Shown one piece after another: positions 37,101 through 52,100 of a DNA stretch of 64,000 bases. A program made the position numbers and the translations under genes. Below the pieces are notes generated by a model, which was not told where the DNA came from, did no database searches, and saw only the letters and a program-made list of their open reading frames with translations. Every line of letters begins with the position of its first letter. Position 1 is the stretch's first letter. Source of the stretch: Dichetophora obliterata (taxonomy: Eukaryota; Arthropoda; Insecta; Diptera; Sciomyzidae); contig OY986438.1 in the NCBI GenBank assembly GCA_963920525.1, forward strand, positions 125,618,920 to 125,682,919, written 5' to 3'.

Positions 37101-40100
37101 CAATGAAATTTAAGGGCAATCTCTCATCTAGAGGCTCAAAAACATGGTGATGCTCTTACTTTTTTTTCTAAGAAGGCTGTAAATGAACACCTTGAGTTTT
37201 TTGGCAGATATTAACTGATTCTTAAAGTGTACGAAAATATTTTTTTTTGTGCATAAAAAAGTAATGTGAAGTGCCAATACGCGTCAAACGTCACGTTGAA
37301 AAACAAGGTACCAAAATGGTCTCCCTCACACAGCACGTTCATGTCATCTGATGTAAAAAAACCAACAAATTTCATAAATTGTACTATATCTATTGGAGCT
37401 GAAACCTATAACATCAATAAATAGTTGAAAATTACAAATATTACGGACATGTGAATTTTTTACAGCGTTTTGTTTTTCATTTTTCGCTCTTTAAAGTAGG
37501 GGAATGTCACCTTGAGTGAACCACCTGAAAGTTTTGTGTGTTGCAAAAGTCAAAAGGTCAAACTAACAGCATAGGCAGCGTCGCTGCATTTGTTAACTAT
37601 ACTTTAAAAAGTTTCAAGCTGATCAGACGTCTTTTTGTTTGCAAACGAGCGCTAACAAAAAAAAAATTACAAACAGTTCTGTCTTATAATATTGTGCCTT
37701 TTTGTTTTGTGTAAAGATATTGCAAAAATCTACTTCTTAAAGAGGAGAGGAGAGATTTTTTTGTTAGATTGGACATTAATCTTCGCCGTCGAGAAGTTTT
37801 TTGTTATAATTGACTTGTTAGAAAGCAAATTTGGTGGCTAACTTAAAATCGAGTGTTTTACCTTGAGTGGTTCACTGCTTGAAACCTTGAGTGGATCTTT
37901 AAATTTTTTCGTTTGTAAAGAAAACTTACAATTTCCATTGATATTATGACTAAAATGATAAAATTAACTTAATACTTGCTGTAGTTTTTACTTTAACTTT
38001 ACAACGGGCACTTTTCCGTTTAATCCTAATAGTTTTACTGATTTAGATTTTATGCATAATCAGTGGTGAGATTATAAAATCAGCATTGATCGAACAGGAG
38101 TTTGATGATCAAAATCAACGTCAACTTATTATAGTCGATTTGCCAGAATTGTCTGCTCATGAAGAGATGTCTTCTCCAGAGGATCTGTCAACATCAATGT
38201 TGCGTGCTCCAACCTTATCATCGCTGTAAGTTGAAGCTTGTCCTTTAAAAGAGAGAAAGACTCCTCAGAAGAAAACAACTACAAATCGAGGACGTAAGCC
38301 ATTGAAAAGTATGAAACTTACATCACCCGAAATCATTACTGGTTTGCAAGAAAAAAAGAGGAAAATCGACGGGAAAAACAAATTTAAAAAGCCAGAAAAG
38401 GAGAAAAAAGGCAAGGAAAACAAGAAACTCGACTCCAAAAAATCATCTTCGTCGGAAGAAAGAATCTTCTGCATCATATGCATGGATGATCTGCCACCCA
38501 AATTGACAAATAAAAATTCGGTTGCATGCAAGCAGTGCCGAAGGCCCGTGCTCATCAAATGTGCCAACATGACCAAGAGCTATTTTACATGCAAACATTG
38601 TGACTCGGATTAAGCCATTGACTGCGTTCGTGAAAAGACAAAAAAGTTGCTTCTATATATTATTTTAACCAATAACTTTTAATAAAAATTCAAAATAAAT
38701 GTTGTCTTTCTATTTTTATTTATTTTTCAACATTTTTTGAAATTTTCCGCAGTGGTAGCAATTTTTTTTTACAAAAACTTCAACTTCTTTTAAACTTGAA
38801 ATATTTTTTTTTGCAAACAACAAAAGAACAATCTGTTGCCATAAAAAGTTGCCTAGTTATATGAATTAAAGGATGGTATTTAAAAACCGTGTTTAGTCTT
38901 CTTGAATAGAAAGTTATTTCAACTTATGCTTAGGTGGTCCACTCAAGGTGGCATTCCCCTACTCTAAAAAAAACAACCAGCCAATATTATCTGGATTTAG
39001 GTTAATGATTCAATAAATTTTATCTACATTAAAATAAAAAAAAAATCTAAGTCAATCTATAGAGAAGTTTCTGAGATATCGTGGAGACCAGTTGGAATAA
39101 CATGAATTTTCAGAAAACGCGTTTTAAGATTTGGTTAAAAATGGGAACATATTCTACACATCATAATCTATCCAAAAATTAAAAAAAAATTATTGAGTTT
39201 TTGGGTCGAGTTTCATGAGAACCTGCCATTAACTCAACACTTAATTTCATGAATTATTAAATACTACAGAACCTATAATTGATATAAAAAAAATTAAAGC
39301 TTTTACTTTTTTCAGTAAGGTTAAATGATTTTGCATGTTAGCGAGTATAGAAAAGCATAAATCATTAAAAAAAGCTCCGTCAAAATCCATTTAAAGGCGT
39401 AATAGAGTTTTAAAAAATACATATTGGACAAATTTGAAATATTTTTAAACTCTTAGGAGTGAAAACTTTAAAATTACGGAAAATAATTTTCTAATAAGTG
39501 TATATATAACCTTAAATGCCTACACACTAAAAAAATTTCAAAAATAAATTCACACCGGTGAGCGGATATTAACATTTTCTGCACCGAACGGTGTTAGTTT
39601 ACACCGCTTATTCGGTGTGAATTCTTGAACTCATCCGATCGGTGTGAAATAAGAAAGGCAAAGAAGAACAGCAATATTGAAATCACATTCTCATTGATAA
39701 ACAAAATAAAAATTTAAAGTTTTCAATTTCTATTGTTCAATTTAATTTTTAAAATCTTGTTTTAAGATTTAAATGTAATTTTAAGCAACACGCTATTAAC
39801 AACAAAAAATGAAATAAGTTCCAAAAAATGTCCATATATTTTTGGGTGCTACTTCATATGAAATAACTCCCATTTTTCGGAGACTATTCCATAAGTTTTG
39901 GGAAATATTTTATTTTTTGTTTGGGTCTTATTTCATTATGAAATAAAGCCCAATGAAATAAGCTCCAATCAAATTATATTTGGGGCTTATTTCATTTGAC
40001 AATTAATAAATTTAATGACAATTTAATAAAATTGTTAAATACATCCTTTCGAATAGTTAAAAATTACACTGTTGTCATTTTTAATCATTTTGCGTATTAT

Positions 40101-43100
40101 AAATAAACACCTAACAGATTAAGGAACAAACATCCTATCTGATATTTACTTTTTTACACCGTTCGGTATTAAAAAAAATATTCTCTTTCGGATTTTAAAT
40201 TCTTACACTTTGACACGGTGTTTTTTAACACCGAACGGTGTAGGACTGCCTGAAACACTGATCGGTGCAAAAATTATATACAAATTTTTAACTTCGTACT
40301 ATAAAAAAAATTTAAGGACGATTGATATCATCCAATGCGTTAAGTAGTATATTCAAAATAAAAGAAACAACTTTTTTCGTATTTATTCCTATTACTTGAT
40401 TTGTTAGCAAAAAACGGACGGCATTTTTAAAAGTTGAGCCTAATCGTTAACCAAAGTTTATTTTCTGTTCTTATGAATGAATTTAATTCTGAAATTTTAC
40501 CCCGCCTCCTTTTCCCCTACGAGCAGTTTTTAGCCCCACCACTGGTCGGATATAATATAATTTAATGTTAATTTTTTGCATCGTTGCGTTCCAATCAAAT
40601 TGAAATGAAATAATTAAATTTTTATTCCTGCAGCTATTTGTTGTAGTATAATTTATACAACAAATTCAAATTTCCTATGCAATGGTGGAGTTATAGCCAT
40701 AGAAACACACACACGCACTCTCAGACAAGCACTCATAAATATTTGCCTAAACATTTCCCGTTTGTGCAAATCATCGCTCAGGTAATTATACTCAAGGACC
40801 TCTCTGGGATTTGTGAAGGGTTGGTTGAAATATAAAAATAGCAAATTTATTTGAGCTGTATACATTTTGGGTTTTTAGTTTTAAAAAATTCTCTACCAAA
40901 AATTAACAGAAAGATACATACAACTTTTTGCATTACTTAATTAAGCCATTCTTGGAAATAGCTTGTTTTAAGTTTAAATTGATTCAAGCGAAATGAAAAT
41001 AAGCTACGTGTTAGATCCTTGAACTAAAAATTAAACTTTCGACTTCTTACGTATGTTAAATTTCATCAGCTTCTTAATTGAAAATATTTTTCCACTTCTA
41101 CTACTCAAACATCAAGTGTTTGAGCGATGAAAGTTTAAGGATAAAGCTGTGCATTCTCAAGTAGCCGCCTACAGGCACGCTTCATTGATTAACTTTCCCG
41201 GATGCCACTGAATTATCGATGGATGATCCTATTCACGTGAATTGGCACGCTGATAGCGCAGGCAAGTTGTTTCATAATATTGTGCGCTAGCCTAAAACTA
41301 TTATTCTGCATTTTTAACCATGGTCAATGGGCAGGAACAACTTTGTTAAGCTAACACTAGTAGTTACAGCAAAAAATTACATTAGGTACGAACATTGCCT
41401 CTTTAAACGCATTTCATTTCAACTTAAACCATTTGCTGAAAGTGTTTTTTTTTTGAGCGGGGCTATATCCTTTCGTTATACAGTAGCGTAGAAAAAATAA
41501 AGAAAAATTTAATGATTTTCGATTATGAAGTTGTGCAGCGCACATTGGGCCAGAAATTCAAGCAAGTGACAAAAATTGAGGCAATATTAAAAAATTTCGC
41601 TTTTAAAATAAAACCTCGTTTTTTGAAAAATCTTTTTTAAATATGGTTTTAATGAGATTAAGTTTTAAAAATAATTACAATTTAATAATTTTTCGTATTT
41701 ACAAAAAATAATCTTGTAGTATGTTTAAGGACTTTTATTTTTTCTGTTGAAAATAAAAATCTCTTTTGTGTAATATCTTTAATATTGTAGCCAAATTAAT
41801 TTTTTTTTAAATTTGTGTAAATTATGCTTAAAAATTCACCCTTTATAAAGCCTGCATAAGAAAAATGGGCAGCTTGTGTGTTGTATATATTGTATAAAGT
41901 TTTTTTAAGAGGTTTTCGGAAAAAACAGTTATATGGAGGGGAAAATATACAACATAATTTAGACAAATTTAAAAAAAAATTTAATCTAACGACAATATTT
42001 AAGAAATACCATAGAAAGTATTTTTATTTCCAACAGAAGAATAAAAGTCTTGAAATGATTTTTTTAAAAGAAAAATAATAAAATTCCTAAACTCATTTTT
42101 GTTTTTTTAACTGAAAAATATCAGTTGTATTAGCCAAAAAAAAATAAAAGTCCGAAATATTTGTTATTTTTAGCCCTACAGTAAAAATCACATTCTAAAG
42201 CAAAGAACTCTGTTCAGTTTCATGTGAAATTCCACTCAAATATCTATACAAAATATGACAGCTGCGAAACAAGCGTGGAAATTTTCACAACATTTTCGTC
42301 AGAGCAGTACTCTGTTCCGCAGCGTGAAATAAAAGCAACATGTTTCTGAGCAATATTTTTTACGACAATTTAATTGTACTGCCTATTTATTTTGAAATGA
42401 AAAGAGAGAGATCATATGATATCTCCCAACTTATTCTCTGAGTCTCTCTGAGAAACGTTGCGATAAGAATTCCTCACAACATACTTTAATTCAGAATTTT
42501 CACGCAACAAATAAATAGATGTTTCCAGCGAAATTTCACGCAAACAAACAGAGTACTAGGCTTAAGAGTTTAATTTAATTTTTTTTTTTCTGTTGAATAA
42601 TAACAATTACAATTAGACTTTTTAGTAAAAATCGCATAATAACTATTTCAAATTACGTTTTTCGATATCCATTATAACAGTTACGGTCCCTGATTTATTT
42701 GAAAATGAGTTCTCGAAAACGGCCCAAGCGATTTCTATAAAATTTTAAATATTGGTATTTACGGGGGCGAAAAATCGATTTAACTAGTTCTCATTTCTGA
42801 GAAAATTTGTTTTGAAGAGCACATTAGACTATATGGCCAAAATTATTTTATTCATTAAATGTCTGTTGATGTGAGCAAAACATTTACGAATAGTGTCTAT
42901 AAATAATTTTATCTCAACGCTCTCTGCACTGATGTATCTAGAATCAACTGGATGGATTGATGGTTTTTTACTACAGTGGATGAAAAATTAAGCTTCTTTT
43001 TGAACAAAATATCTTATAGTTTTGGCACTAACGTGCCTCTTCATTCATCTCGAATCACAAACAGTTCTTGTCCTTGTTGGTTCACGAATTCCATAAAGCA

Positions 43101-46100
43101 GGCACTTAAAAAAACGACAAAGGACATATTCTAGATGGAAGCGAAATCCAACTGCGCTTAAATAAGAAGAATATAAATAAGGCTAGAAATGAAACTTCAT
43201 GTGCAATCAAATTGTCAAAAAAAAAGGTTTTTTTTTCAAAGCTAAGCACATCACTACCGTCAAAAAAACTGTGCCATAAATTAAAGGAAATTGGAATAGG
43301 TTACATTAAAATTGGAGGTTGTCACTTAGATCTTGATGTTCAAAATGCATATTTCGTATCTAGTCCCTTGACCGAAACCTCTAATTCTTTATACTTATAC
43401 TTTATACTTATACTTATATAAGAAGAAATATACTCTAAGAAATTTCAGCTTACTATGGCTTATGAGTCGGATTTTCTGAGATGTATCTTAAAGATCAAAT
43501 CAAATGCTATCGGTGAAGATGTGATGGAAATTAGGTTTATATAGCTTATTCTGCCTTTTGTTATTGGTTATGTTTGTTTGCTTCCCAGTGAACTGAAACT
43601 ATAATTTTTGATTTCGTTTATGAATGTTTTCGGGTAGAAAAGTTAAGTTAAAACTTTTTGAATTCGTCGGACTAAAATGTCTCTCAAAAGCGAACCTTTT
43701 TTATTCAAAAATGAGTTACAAAAGAATTATTAAATGCACTTGTTTTGTTAGGAAACGAGTTGAACAAATATTGTTCGCAGAACTAAATTCATTGGAAGTC
43801 AGGAAACAATAAAATCTTATTATGATTATAGCATTAAACGAGCAATAGTTATTTGTTTGTAAATGAGTTATCGAAAACGGCCCAACGATTTCGATGAAAT
43901 TTTCAGTTTAGGAGCTTACGGAGGCGGAAAATCGATCTAACTAGGTCTTATTTCTGAGAAAATTCATTTAGCAGCGCACATTTTTTTATTCTTTAAAATT
44001 GTTCTATTATATTACAGACTAATAATTTTTTTACAGATTTACGTGTTTTTAATGGCGTTATGCGTACTTTTAAACTGATAGGTGATAATGTTGCTCCGAA
44101 AATTCCTGATTACACTAGCTTTAAAAAAATAAATTGTTTTATCGAAATACAATCAAAACGAAAAAAATTTATTTAAAGGGTCCGCCAAGTAACCTTTTTT
44201 TTTTGGAAATTCTATAAAAAAAAAAAATAATGATTATTTTCTCAAATCTCTTTTTTTATTTGAAAGTATAAACCTTCCGGTTAATAATGAAAAATAATTT
44301 CATTCAAATAGCTGCCTCGGCTGGCCATGCAGTAGCCTACACGATCTGTCCAATTTGTAAGCACATTATCTATTGTGTGCAGCTGTATTTCACCAATGGC
44401 TTCACAAATTTTGTCCTTTAAAGCGTCAATTGTCTCTGGCTTGTCGGCGTAACACTTATCTTTGAGGGCACCCCACAAATAATAGTCCAACGGTGTCAAA
44501 TCTCAGCTCCGAGGTGGCCAAACGACATCAGCTCTGCGGCTGATAGTGCGATCTTCAAAAACGGCGCGCAAAACATCGAGTGAAGCTTCGGCTGTGTAGC
44601 ACGTAGCGCCATCCTGTTGAAACCAAATGTTGCCAATATCCTCCTCTTCAATTTTTGTGAACAAAAATTCGTTCAACATAGCCCGATAACGATCGCCATT
44701 GACTGTAACTCCTTGCTCATTTTCGAATAAAAATGGCCCAATTATGCCTCTGGACCAAAATTCGCACCAAACAGTGACTCGTTTTGGGTGCAGCTGCTTT
44801 TCAATGTATGCGTGCGGGTTTTCTGCGCCCTAAATGCGACAATTTTGCTTGTTTACATACCCGCCAAGGTCAAAATGAGCTTCATCTGAAAAGATGATTT
44901 TTTTGGCAAAATCGGCATCTTCTGTAAGTCGATCGTAGGCCCACTTAGCGAAGCGAAAACGCATTGGATGGTCAGTTGGCTTCAACTCCTGAACCAATTG
45001 GACTTTGTATGGCGTCATACCAAGGTCTTGATCTCTCCGAAATGTTCAATTGTTGAGAACGACGGTGAATTGATGTTGATGGCGCTTCACGCACACTTTC
45101 TGCCACAGCAGCAATATTCTCGGGTGTACGCACTGCTTTTGGCTTTTCACGCTTTGGTTTATCGATGAGATGCCTGTTTCTTTCACTTTCTTCACAAGAT
45201 AACGAACATACGGAGCTGACGGTGCTTCTTTTCTTCCAAAATCCGTACGCAATTTTCGCACACATTCTGCAACATTACCATGATTTTCAAAGTAATGTCG
45301 CAATATTTCTCAGCGTTGTTCAAGCGTATACACAACCATATTCGTTCAGCGGAAGGATAAAACTAATTATTTGTCAAATCAGACATGAGCTAAGTGTTAC
45401 CATTCACGAAATAAGCACTAGTTGAAAAAAGAAGTTAGATGGCGGACCTTGGGTACATGGGTTTTGGTTGGAAGCCGAGCTAAGCTCGGTCGCCAAGTTA
45501 CTTATAATTAAAACGAAAACTTTATTAGGGCATTGAAATAAATTTTTTCTAAATACTTTTTTTCTAAATATATTTTTTTAAATAGACACATTATTGATAA
45601 ATGGTCTTTTACGAACTACATCAAATTTTTTATGAATTTACAGTTAATTAAATGCAAGTGGTTTAATACCCCACTAGAAAAGTGACCTTGACGTTGGTGT
45701 GGGGGCTTAGGTCGCTCTAATTCAATGGGATAGGATGACGGAAGCGCAAGATTCTGACAAGTTATACAGGTCATTGCATTTTGGCGATGCACTAGTAGCT
45801 ATTCATTCTTACCTATATCCCCTTTAACTCCCCATACTTTTCCTATTTATCCTATATATCCCCTCTCCTGTCCCTCCTCCCAGCTCCTTCGATGGGCCGA
45901 ATCAAGGTGTTATGCGACCCGCGCCGATTATTTACTAGGCTAGAGGTCCATTATATATAGTCTAGTCCCATACTGAGCGTATCAGATACCCGCACACCAA
46001 AAAAAAAACCTAGTGAGTCATTAACTCCTAAGAAACCGGAAGGGAGCTCTACTCACGTAGTCGTTAAATTGGTGGCTCAAGCCAAGGCGTCAAGCTGCGG

Positions 46101-49100
46101 CTTAAACAAGGTGCTTTCTGATCCGCCAAAAAAACATCAGACCAGCACACCGAGAGCTAGGGAACTGGTCATTAAGGCAGCTTCTGGAGCACTGGAGGAT
46201 GGTCCGAGCACTTCGGCACAACCCAAGGCCAGAATTATTTCAGGCTGTGGTTCGTCGGCTGTGAAGCCCCAAACTAAACCTGGTTATCGGTCATTGTGCG
46301 TGCCACGTTCATAGTAAATGGCATTTTTCGCTTACTAACGATATCGAAAATCGTCGTTAACGCGTTTGGGAATTCCAATACTGGAACGATAAGTGTGACA
46401 AACCAAAGATGCAAAGGGCCAACAAGAGAAAGCAAGATCTCCTCAAAGGGACAAAGCTGCTACCTCAATCAAGAGGCAGAGATTGAAGGAGATACCAAGG
46501 CCAAAGAAGGTCAGCAAAGTACGGTTCTACAGCGATGTCGCCAAAGGCAAAGGCAGGGTGGTAGGAGTCATTGACACTCTGTGGGCGGACGGGGTACTTC
46601 CCCAGAACAAATGGAGATGGGTGGAGGCCGTATTAGTCTGCACCTTCTTTCAGGTCCTGGAGGAGAACCATGCTGCCCCAGTAAGTAAGTATGTAAGTAA
46701 AGTAAGGTCCTACAGCGATGTCACCAAGGGCCAAGGCAATGTGCTAGGAGTCATTTACAATATGAGGGCGGACGGGGCACTTCCCCAGAACAAATGGAGG
46801 TGGATGGAGGCCGCATTAGACCTTCTTCCAGGTCTTGGAGGAGAACCATGGTCTGCCCCTCACTGTCAGGATACTGGGTGGAAAAGCGCGGTCAATGTAA
46901 AATTGAGCTAGTGCGATGACGATAGGTCTGCTTTGCTGTATAAAGCGGCCATTAGCAAAGTCGGTAATTTTTTTCATAAATATTGTTATTTTTTATGTTT
47001 TCCCTTACGAAAAATATAGTTTTCAACTCGGAGAGTTGGAAAATATTTAATATTTAAGAAAATTATTAAATCTGTTAGGAAACTATGAAAACTATAAGAA
47101 AACTATGCCAAAGTTAGCAAAGGATTGAAATCAGTAGATGGGCAAGAGAAAACAAACTTAGGTCTCAACGTAAACAAAGCCTCTGGTCCTGATGGCATAC
47201 CGCCAATTGTGCTTAAAATGTGTGCTTCTTCGCTGGCTCGGCCTTTGCGCAACCTTTTCAACATCTCCTACAGAACAGGAATATTTCCATCTTGTTGGAA
47301 GGTGGCAAATGTCCAGCCGGTACCTAAAAAGGGTGATGCCACGAACCCTGCAAACTACCGACCCATTACGATATGCTGTACGCTTTCCAAAGTTATGGAG
47401 AGCGTAATAAACTTCAACGTTATGAACTATATGGAGCACAACCAACTGCTCAGTGACCGTCAATATGGTTTCCGTAGGGCTCGCTCTACTGGTGATCTTA
47501 TGGCGTTCTTAACCGAGGAATGGAATAAATGCGTTCACTTTTTCGGCGAGAGTAGGGTTGTTGCTCTGGATATTTCAAAAGCGTTCGACCGAGTGTGGCA
47601 TAAAGCGCTCGTGTCAAACTTGCTGCATGTGGATTTGGTGGTAATTTTACTCGATGGATCACGTGTTTTCTCAAGGACAGAACGATTCGAGTCGTAGTTG
47701 ACGGTATTTCGTCCGAGAAGCACGCCATCAACGCAGGAGTACCACAGGGTTCAGTTCTATCGCCTACCTTGTTTCTGGTTTTTATCAACGACCTTCTGTC
47801 GTTGACGCATAACCCAATACATTCGTTTGCGGACGACAGCAGCATTTGTCATTCATATTCATTTAAAAAACGCCCAAGCTCTATGGAGATTGAGAGAAAA
47901 AGGCAAACTATGAATGACACACTCCTTAATGATCTACAAAAAATCTCCGAGTGGGGTCTTGCTAATAGAGTAGAGTTCAATGCAAGCAAGACCCAGTGTT
48001 GTTTGTTAACCCACAAGCGAGTGAATTGCCCTTTAGCTCCTCTCAGTATGAATGGTGTGGATCTTGTGGAATCAGCCGCTCTTGACGTTCTGGGCATATC
48101 GATCCAATCTGATCTTCGTTGGAATGATCATATTTTCGATGTGTCGAAAGAAGCGGGCAAGTGCCTAGGTTTTCTAAAACGGTGTAAAAAATATTTCACT
48201 TCAGCTGATCTTCGCATGATCTACACCTCATATATTAGGCCGAAAATGGAGTACAATTCGCACATTTGGGAAGGGGCTTCAAGATCTTATTTGGAGCTTC
48301 TGGACCGAATTCAACGTCGTGCGATATATATGATAGGAGATGAAAGTATTTCATCCTCTCTCAACTCTCTTGAGCATCGACGTAATGTAGGTTGCCTAAG
48401 CCTTCTGTATAGGTATTACCATGGGGAGTGTTCAAGGGAGATACATGGCCTGACGCCACCAGCTCGTGTGTTTCCCAGGTCCACTCGGGCAGCTGTCCAG
48501 GCCCATCCCTTTACCATTGCATCGATGCCTAATAGAACCTCGCATTACCGCGATAATTCGTTCTTTAGTCGCGCGGTTAAGTTGTGGAATAGTCTCCCTG
48601 CGAGCGTGTTTCCCGGCAGTTTTGAGCTGTGCAAATTCAAAACAAATCTTCACCGACACTACTCCATCTATCCACCTTCCAACTAACTATCACCCATCTT
48701 CCGAATCAACACAATGCCTACGCATTTATAGGGGGCATCCCCTGAGCGTTGGTTCAGTCTAAAAAAAAAAAAAAAAAAAAAAAATTCTACTACCAAATCG
48801 TATGTTCTCCCAGTTGTGAAATCCAGATAACCATTTCATGATCAGTCTCATATTTTCCTTAGTAGACCCAAACTTGGATTTGTTCACTAAGTAGTTAATC
48901 TAGTATTTGTTTTGAGCTCTTCACTCACGCGTGAAGACCATATTAATAGCGTAATTGGCAAAGTTCATTAGGTTACGTAAGTCCGGATGCCTTCTGACGG
49001 AGGCTCACATAGACCAATTCTGGTCCTTAGTGGTACTGGTTACGAGCAAAGGAACTTTTGTGAGTACAGTTTATTATTCCTTAAGAAATTTGAGAAAAAC

Positions 49101-52100
49101 TGCTTCATTTGTTTTCACTGAAACTAATTCGTGCCATTAACAACTATTTTCGAAGTAGTACATAGTAAGCTAGAATACCATATACTAACAATGCAGTGGT
49201 ATATGTTACGAATATGTTATGGTATCCGTAGGTTTGATCATATATTAGGATACAGTAATCGCATACTTGATTGTAATATCATAAGTTTTCTTAATGCAAG
49301 AAACTGCATTTGCTTTGCACAGACCTGTAACTTCGAATAATCCTTTAATACCTGTTCGAAAACTTAAATTTTGCAGATCCATCAGAAATTTATTCTTCCT
49401 TTTTTAATCAGTTCAGGTACAATAAATCTAGTCCGCTATTTTCATTAATTCAATAAGACTCTGGAACTCCCTGAAAAATAATTTAAAACGCGTAGACAAC
49501 AAAACAAACTTAAGGAATATAAGCTTTCCCAAAAATTTAGTTTTTTTTAAATTATTAGTTTACACTTCAAAAAATACATATCTTTGAATGAATCTTAAGT
49601 TTCAAGTGAAAATATGAACGTTTAGTGTTTTCTATTGAAAAACACGTGAAAATGTCGTAAAATATCAAAGGGTCACTATTTTTTTCTAAATAATATATTG
49701 AATATACCCCACGTCCAGCTATAGCCAATAATATATATTTTGAGAATCTTTTTCGTTTTTTATCCTCAATTGATCCATGTGAACGAACTGCTGTCAACGC
49801 CACTGCGGCCAGATTCAAGAGGTGCCATTATTCAAAAACAGACCATTAAAAAAACCAAAACTAAATTTTTTTTATATTATTACTCAGACTATCAACTTAA
49901 AGGTCCCCGGTTCGAATCCGGCCTCAGGACTGGTTCTTTTCGTTTTCTTTGTTCTTTACTGCATTTTTATAATTTACATAGAATTTTTTTATAATTTTTG
50001 GAGTAAACAGCCTTTTTATGATATGAACACATATTCTATGCCTAACTTTTAATATTTTCATATCCTTCAAGGATTTTCAAGAACCGAAAATTTTTATGGA
50101 AATATTTTTTTTTTGCATCGCATCGCTTGAGATTTTAAAAAGTATACTTTTTTTAGTTTAAATGTGTTCAATTCACTAAAATTGTGCTATAAATATTTTA
50201 ATAAATGAAAAAACATCTAACTTCTGAAACTCATTTAAGAAAAAAAAAAATTAAAATCGATCCATCATGGTCTGAAAGGGTTATAATGTAAAGGTGTGTA
50301 GCAAAATATGCTTGAAGAACTGGATTTTTTTGGAAATTATTATTTAAAGGTATTGTGGTATAAATGAAAAAAATGGAAATGTATTAGTTGGTCCAATTAT
50401 TTTTGCACCCTCAGCTTGAACATCTTTCCACCCCTCTGAAGATTGATATTAAAAAAGAAATATATCGAAACTAGTTTACATCTTCCCCAAATTTACCCAA
50501 AATATTTCTTCGTAGCCCTGTATGCCACCCTTCTGTAGGTTTTTACCATTTGGACCCAAAATTAAAACCGGCTGTGCCAGTCACTTCAAATTAAGCTAAT
50601 AAGTTTAAGACCTAATTGTGATACGTTTAGAGTTTTAGCATTCCTAATAGATCCTATAATTATAAAAAAAAAATTAAAATATAAATAAAAAATTCTAGCT
50701 CTCAAAATATTTAATTTTTTTTTTTATATCCAAAAAACTCAATAAAATCTCCTTTATTTGTATTTTGTCATTTTATTTACTTTAGCACTAAAAAAATTCT
50801 CGGAAATACTTAAAAAAATAATTTTAAATTTGCTCTTTTTTTAAGTCGCGTTGTCGCATGATCGCCTACAGAGGTTAACTCGGAAAAGCTTTGCAAATCG
50901 TGCAATAACAACCCATTTTCGTATTTCTGATTTTTGCCTCCTATTCACTACATTTCAGTCTATTATCTAAAATTACTTATTATAAGTTAGGGCGTCCCAA
51001 ACAAGAAACACAGCCCCTTTTCTCAAATTTTGCATATATGCGCAGCATTGGCCCATGAAAGGGTTAGTAAAAAATTGAAAGAATGTCGAATTTAGTTCAC
51101 ATCTCCCCTAAATGATGCCCTAGAAGGATAAATAAGCTGGTCCTTTTAATTTCTTACCCCCAATATTTATTTTGAACATGCCACATTCTATCTACCGCAC
51201 ATCGGGAGGTGCTCCTAACAAAAAATCAAAAAATTAATAAATAAATTTCGGAAATACTTAATATCTCTCAAGAGATGACCTTTTAAGGGGCAAAATACAA
51301 GAGTTTTCCTGATTTTTTTTCACCCACAACATTTTTTCTGAACATATCTACCCCTTATTTGCACACATAATAGCATTTTAATATTCTGTTTGATGGAGCG
51401 ATTTTGATGAAATTTAGTATAAAGATTCTCCAAGCTCAGGAATAGAAGATAGCCTATCACAAGTTTAAAAAACTTTCGGTAGAGGACTCTGCAATCAATA
51501 AAATATATACGGCTCAATAACGCCCAAACGATTGGACCGATTGTGAACAAATTTTGTATGAATAAAGAAGCCAATCGTAGATGCACCGAAGACAAATGAA
51601 CAAAACCGAAGATAAACGAAGTCATTTCAAAAGCAAACGACGCCACGCTACGACGAGCCGAAAGCTAAAGAACAAAAACTGAGACAAACTTCACCGAAGC
51701 ATTAATTCGTTGTAACCTTTTTCGCTATGAATGAAACTAAAAACTTTATTCACAAAAGTAGGTTGAAAATTTGGGAAGTTCTGAGAAAATAAGACGAAAA
51801 CTAGTGAAGTTATACAAAAAATAATATTTTGGGCGTTTTTTGGGTTCACCAAAATATAAAATTTTGCAGGTAGGTACGAAAATCCTCTCAACATAATCTT
51901 TCAAATATGGAGCGAACTTTTCAATCTTTTTTTTTTCTATTCCATAATGGGTGACTCACCTTAATGCTCATATTCGTGCACTTAATTGTCTATGCTCAGC
52001 GAACTCAGAAAATGCAAGCTCGCGTAAAAAAATGTTACTCTGCAAAGCTATAGACTGAGCGTACTATATAAGTAGAAAGCTGTTTGCAATAGGTGGTGCT

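Noticed and set aside
38302..38613. A host RING or PHD finger gene
   Set aside because: It lies between the TA-flanked inverted repeats of a pogo-like element, and the sequence upstream continues as transposase-like C-terminal coding.
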